A stretch of 64,000 bases of DNA from Orthonyx spaldingii (taxonomy: Eukaryota > Chordata > Aves > Passeriformes > Orthonychidae), in NCBI GenBank assembly GCA_013397795.1, contig VZTJ01005976.1, positions 588,724 through 652,723 on the forward strand. Direction: 5' to 3'. Under the pieces are notes generated by a model. It had not been told where the DNA came from and ran no database searches. It saw nothing but the letters and a program-made list of their open reading frames with translations. Position 1 is the stretch's first letter. Every line of letters starts with the position of its first letter. Positions 59,613-64,000 of the stretch are shown here, piece after piece. The position numbers were made by a program, and so were the translations under genes.

Positions 59613-62600
59613 TCAGCTGCTTCAGGTACTTCTCTTGCATGAGGGAAGGATATTTGAGACCAGAGTTCTCTTCTGGTCACATTGCATCATGGTCAATCTA
59701 GGCATGTCCTGGTATGCTGCCTACCATGAATCAAAACCAGTATTTAGAGCTCTCTGTCAAAGATTTCATTATGTAGCATTCCTGGGTAAACTTACAGCAC
59801 TGCAGTCACTGCCCTCTCCGTGTGATGCAAAAGAGGCTTGAAGTCTTGGAAACTCTTGGGCAGAGTATTGGAATTGGGTGCTCCTGACCACAGGAAATTG
59901 CTGTTATTATATATACTTGTGTCTGGAGTCAGCTTCATGCAAGAAAGCAAGAATTTCACACTTCTTGCTAGCCTGAGGAAGGAGAGACAACAGAGGAGAC
60001 TTCTGGGCAAGAGGTAAAGGTGAGAATTTCTGCTTTATGAGGGTCATGCTGAGAGCAATCACAGTAAACAGCAAACTTGCCAGTACTATTGGCATGAAGG
60101 AAGGCATGGTCACGATGCTCATGGCGAAATGGCCACCGCAGTGCCAGCCTCAGTGCATAGAGGAGAGCACTGTAGTTGTAAGATTCACCTGCCGATGCTG
60201 GGGAGAACCAGGCTGCATCAGAGTGCTCTCCTTGTGTCCTCTGCCCTTGGCAGTCAGCGGCTGGGGCTGCAGAATGTTTTACTGTAAGTAGGAATTGCCA
60301 GACAATCTGGCAGAGCTGTGTTTGCAGCTCCCCATGTACAGCAAGTGACTCTCTCTTATGGCTCATCTGCCCTGGTGAGGCCAGGAGGGATGACACACTT
60401 CTGAAAAGCTCGCTGTGCACAGGGGTCCTGTGTCCTACTGCTGCTTGCTGTAGGCTCTCACAGCTATTGTGTAAGAAAATGTGTTCCCTAAGCAGGGGCT
60501 AAAGACAACCACTCCTCACCACCTCTGTTCTTTGCATCCACCAGTCCAACTGCACACAGCAATGCTCTGGACAGAGCTCTGCTTCTCTGAGCTCTTCTTG
60601 AAGTCAGCCAGAGGCAAAGCCATATGGAGTCTCCCCGTAAGGATGTGTTGGGACCCCAAGGTGCCCACCCATGGCCCAGGATCCCAGATCAGTCCTCTGG
60701 AGCTAGCAGCCCCTGCCCCGATGATGGCCCTTACTGAACCAGGCACACCTGTGAGTTCATGTCCCAACCTGGTCTCAGCCTGTCCCCAGGAAGGTGCCCA
60801 ATACCCAGGGCTGGAGCTGCCCAGGGCTGGGGCTGCCCCAGTGCCCTCCAGCTGCCTGGCTTAGGGCTGAAATTGTGGGAGAGGCCCTGGCAGACAGGTC
60901 CTGCCCTGCCACCATGGGCAGTCCCTGGCCTGTGCTGCTCCCTGACAAGGTGATTTTGTGGGTCAGAGAATGTACACTCCCTGTCCAGCTGAGACAGACA
61001 CCTTGCTCACTTTGTCCAATGTATGCTCATGCTGGACATGTAACACCCAGCATGACCACACATGACAGCAGGTGACTATGGGTTGTGTCATGTCATGCCT
61101 GCCCAGAATCCCTTCCTTCTGCTGTCCAGGCTGGCAGCTGGTACCCTGGCTGCAAACACATGCTGCCTTCAGGTCCACTGACCTTCTGGCTGTGGACTTG
61201 AGGCAGGTCAGCAGACATTGTAAAGCGCTCTTGAGGAGAAACACTCTCCTTCTGCACATCCCACAGACAGTTGACAGAGGCCCCTCATTGTCACACAGAT
61301 GGTTTATATTTTTAAATGCCCGTGATACTTAACTGTGGCATGAGGACATGCAGAGAGAGAAGGCCGCAAAGGCCTGCTGTGACACATTTGGAGCTCCCAT
61401 ACTGCCAAATAGCAGAGTGTGGCCACAGTGTGCACTGTGCCCCTGTGGGCATCAAGCCCTCCCTCACCAGCCTCCCCCATCCCAGTTTATTCGTGAGGGA
61501 ACCTGTAGATACACTGCAGATGAGCCACCCCATGAGGAATTAGGCGGTAATGGGGCAAGACTTCAGGGTGCAGCCAGTGTGTCACCATGAAAATATGGAG
61601 GAGCTGTTTGTGACTCAATGGACAGCTGAATCTGAGCAGATACGTGCCCTTCCTCTCACAGAAGGTCAAGTCTAAATGCTGCCTAGCTCTGACAAAGATG
61701 GACTGTATCTGCTGCTTGAAGGACTCATTTGAAACCAACTGTAGAAAAAGTATACATCTTCCCTGAGCAGGGTTATTTCCACCATGACTTTCATCTCTTC
61801 ACACCTCTTCATTGTGATGAAAAGTTATTTAGAAAACCCTAAAGCACTTTTACCTTTATGCAACATTTCCCCCTAGCCCACTGTTCTCACACTTAAACCA
61901 GCAAAAACATTCTTGCTCAAGCTTTCCAGAAACAATTTCACCTTTGGGCAGAGAATAAGCACATAACTTCTGAACCCAGAAAACCAGAAGTTTCAGGCTG
62001 TTCTGACTAACAGAGGAGGAAAGCTCAGGAGACTAGAATGGAAACAGTGTTGTGCAACAGAAATGATAGTCTGCTGCTTTTTGCAGTGTAACTCTTACTT
62101 GATTTTCATTTATTTTTCTAACAAATTGAAGTTCCCTAAGGATACCGACAGTGACAGCCAACTAGCCTTTAAAAATGTACTCCATGAAAATACATAGGTA
62201 TCACTTTTGCATCCTGCAACTGCTTACCTTCAGAGTTTAAATATTACATCTAGGAGAAGAGTTTTAGGCATTTGAGAAATGTTAAACTAATATAGTAGTC
62301 TTTTGCAGACTTTTGGAGTCTTTTAAGTTGAGTGACATCTTGTATGTGTTTAGGAGCATTTTTTGGATTCAAGCACCCAGATTTCTCAACCAATTTTTAT
62401 TTTCTGTCATTGGAGCTGGAAATAAACCTATTTTATTTCTTTAAACAGATTTTCTTTCTTGCAGTAAACATGTTCTAGGGCAGTTCTATATATTATAAAT
62501 TTTCAACTTCTACTTTTTCTTTACTGACTGCTACAGAAACTGATTAGATCAGATGATGTAATTCTAAGATATCTGAGATGCTTGAAATGGCTATGGAAGC

Positions 62601-64000
62601 CTTCATCTTTAATGTTTCATGACATGCCAACAAATTTGGAAAGTTCTCAGCTTGCACATTATTTACTGGTATCTTGCCACTTTGTAACTTGGATCAGGGA
62701 GGTTGCATCTGCATTATATAGCTCTATTTGTCACTAATCCATTATCCTAGCCTTGTCATCATGTACACAGGTATTAGGTTTTTTTTAAAATCTACTGCAC
62801 TCAACACAATTGATGACAATCAGTGCATGGCAAATAATCTTTCACAATGGGCAAACAGAAACCTGGTGGTATTCAACACTTACTCCTGTCCTGTGCAACT
62901 TGTCTCTTAGCCGTATTAATATATAATATTTATCAGTTATATAGTGGTATTTATTAATATTTCCTATTTTTGCATGCCTGATCTCTGTTTTGCTATCCAT
63001 GTGTACTGCAGATATTTTAATTCATCAAAGGCTTTTATCCTTTCTTCTTTAGTTGCAAGTCAGAATGCATTTCCATACTACATTTTTTCCAGCGGCAAAA
63101 TTGATCTAGACAGTGCTCTTCATTCCCTATGCCACTTGTTCCTGCTGCCACATCAATCTTATGCCATGCTTTTTGTGCAAATGCAGCCATCTGTGGGGCA
63201 ACACTGCAAGACAGATCAGTAAAAGCAGGGGTGCTAAAAGTAAAATCTCCAGGAAAAAAAATGAATTGGCGAGACAGCTGAGCTGGAAAATGTAGGAGAA
63301 CGGTGAATCTTCCAACAAAGGGTGTTCTTCAGAACATGATGAAAGAAAGATCAAGGACACAAATGTGTGTGTCAAAAGGGCAAGGGTTGAGGACAGGTTT
63401 TTCCCTAAAAATGATGGACTGGAGACCAGATGATGACAGAGCCTGCAGGAAACATGAAATTACCTATACAAAAATAGAATTTGGCTTTGCCAATTTCATG
63501 TTGAAGATGATGGTTGAATATTCAGATAAAAGATTTCAAAGGGAGACTCAGATGTGGGATCAGAGACATGGAAACATTTACCCATCATATTTGATACTCT
63601 TCCAACCTAAGTTTAAAGAAAAGACCACCAACACATGAAATTCTGGCCCAAGGTGCTGATTTTACACTACCATATGAGATAGCAGTGTTTCATATGTAAA
63701 TATTGAAATTACACTGAGGCCAGCAGTCCAGATAAGCAGAGATTATGAGAAGGATATATAAAATTGAGATGAGGTTGTCCATCTCATACTCTTCTCTCCA
63801 TTCCTAACCACTGAGAGAAAAAGCATTTTCCTTCCTCAGCCCTCTCTGCTCACTTCTCTTCATGCTGATATGATTTCTACCCTTCCATGTTTGACAGCAC
63901 GTTGTATGTGCTTATGCCTCCTTAGAACATACCAGATAGTTTGCTTGGAGGGCAGTATTTTTGTATTGTAATATAATACTTTGTACTTTTCTGCCAGCAA
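59613..64000. other. Intergenic DNA, GC-richer to 61.7 kb, no recognisable gene
   Basis: From the CR1 fragment to about 61.74 kb GC is above the window average and ORFs overlap on both strands. The longest are 59968-60420 (minus, 150 codons) and 60481-60864 (plus, 127 codons). None matches a known family, and RNF19A, expected next, is not seen. A two-unit 16-bp tandem repeat lies at 60804-60835. From 61.74 kb to the end the DNA is AT-rich with ORFs up to 111 codons and no recognisable gene. Confidence 0.5.
60804..60835 (+). repeat. Tandem duplication of a 16-bp unit
   Basis: CCCAGGGCTGGAGCTG is followed directly by CCCAGGGCTGGGGCTG, one mismatch in 16. Confidence 0.9.

Noticed and set aside
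1..64000. CRISPR arrays, bacterial operons, rRNA genes
   Set aside because: No regularly spaced repeats, no dense same-strand coding and no rRNA signature; the window is vertebrate nuclear DNA.

Overview
The window looks like nuclear DNA from a bird. The evidence is several CR1 LINE fragments with typical avian 3' ends, a short SINE with a tRNA-Ile head and a CR1-like tail, and low CpG density. From memory, such tRNA-Ile/CR1 SINEs are known from the zebra finch as the TguSINE1 type. If that is right, a passerine is most likely. Nothing bacterial, viral or organellar was seen.

One protein-coding gene is securely present: the 3' part of ANKRD46 on the + strand. Its last two coding exons lie at 683-841 and 4879-5095, separated by an intron of 4,037 bp. 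A 3' UTR follows with several AATAAA signals up to about 6.9 kb. The first 104 or so codons lie upstream of the window.

From about 6.9 kb to the end (57 kb) no exon of a recognisable gene was found. In other amniotes the gene downstream of ANKRD46 in this orientation is RNF19A. None of its RING/IBR coding sequence is here, so this stretch is probably the ANKRD46-RNF19A intergenic interval. ORFs in it are short, overlap on both strands and match no family I recognise.

The rest is repeat history. CR1-family pieces lie at about 21.75-22.91 kb (interrupted by the SINE), 29.25-29.65 kb (antisense), 29.78-30.03 kb (sense), 30.38-32.0 kb (older RT-bearing copy), 47.43-47.63 kb and 59.27-59.61 kb. 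A probable very old LINE remnant sits in the ANKRD46 intron at about 1.24-1.9 kb. Older amniote material includes a MIR core near 14.9 kb and four short traces of ancient repeats of the 'CACTGAAGTCAATGG' kind. Simple repeats include an alternating TA tract near 46.95 kb and scattered short tracts. I found no evidence of a new multi-gene system. The most informative features are the nested SINE-in-CR1 insertion and the repeat cluster at 29-32 kb.
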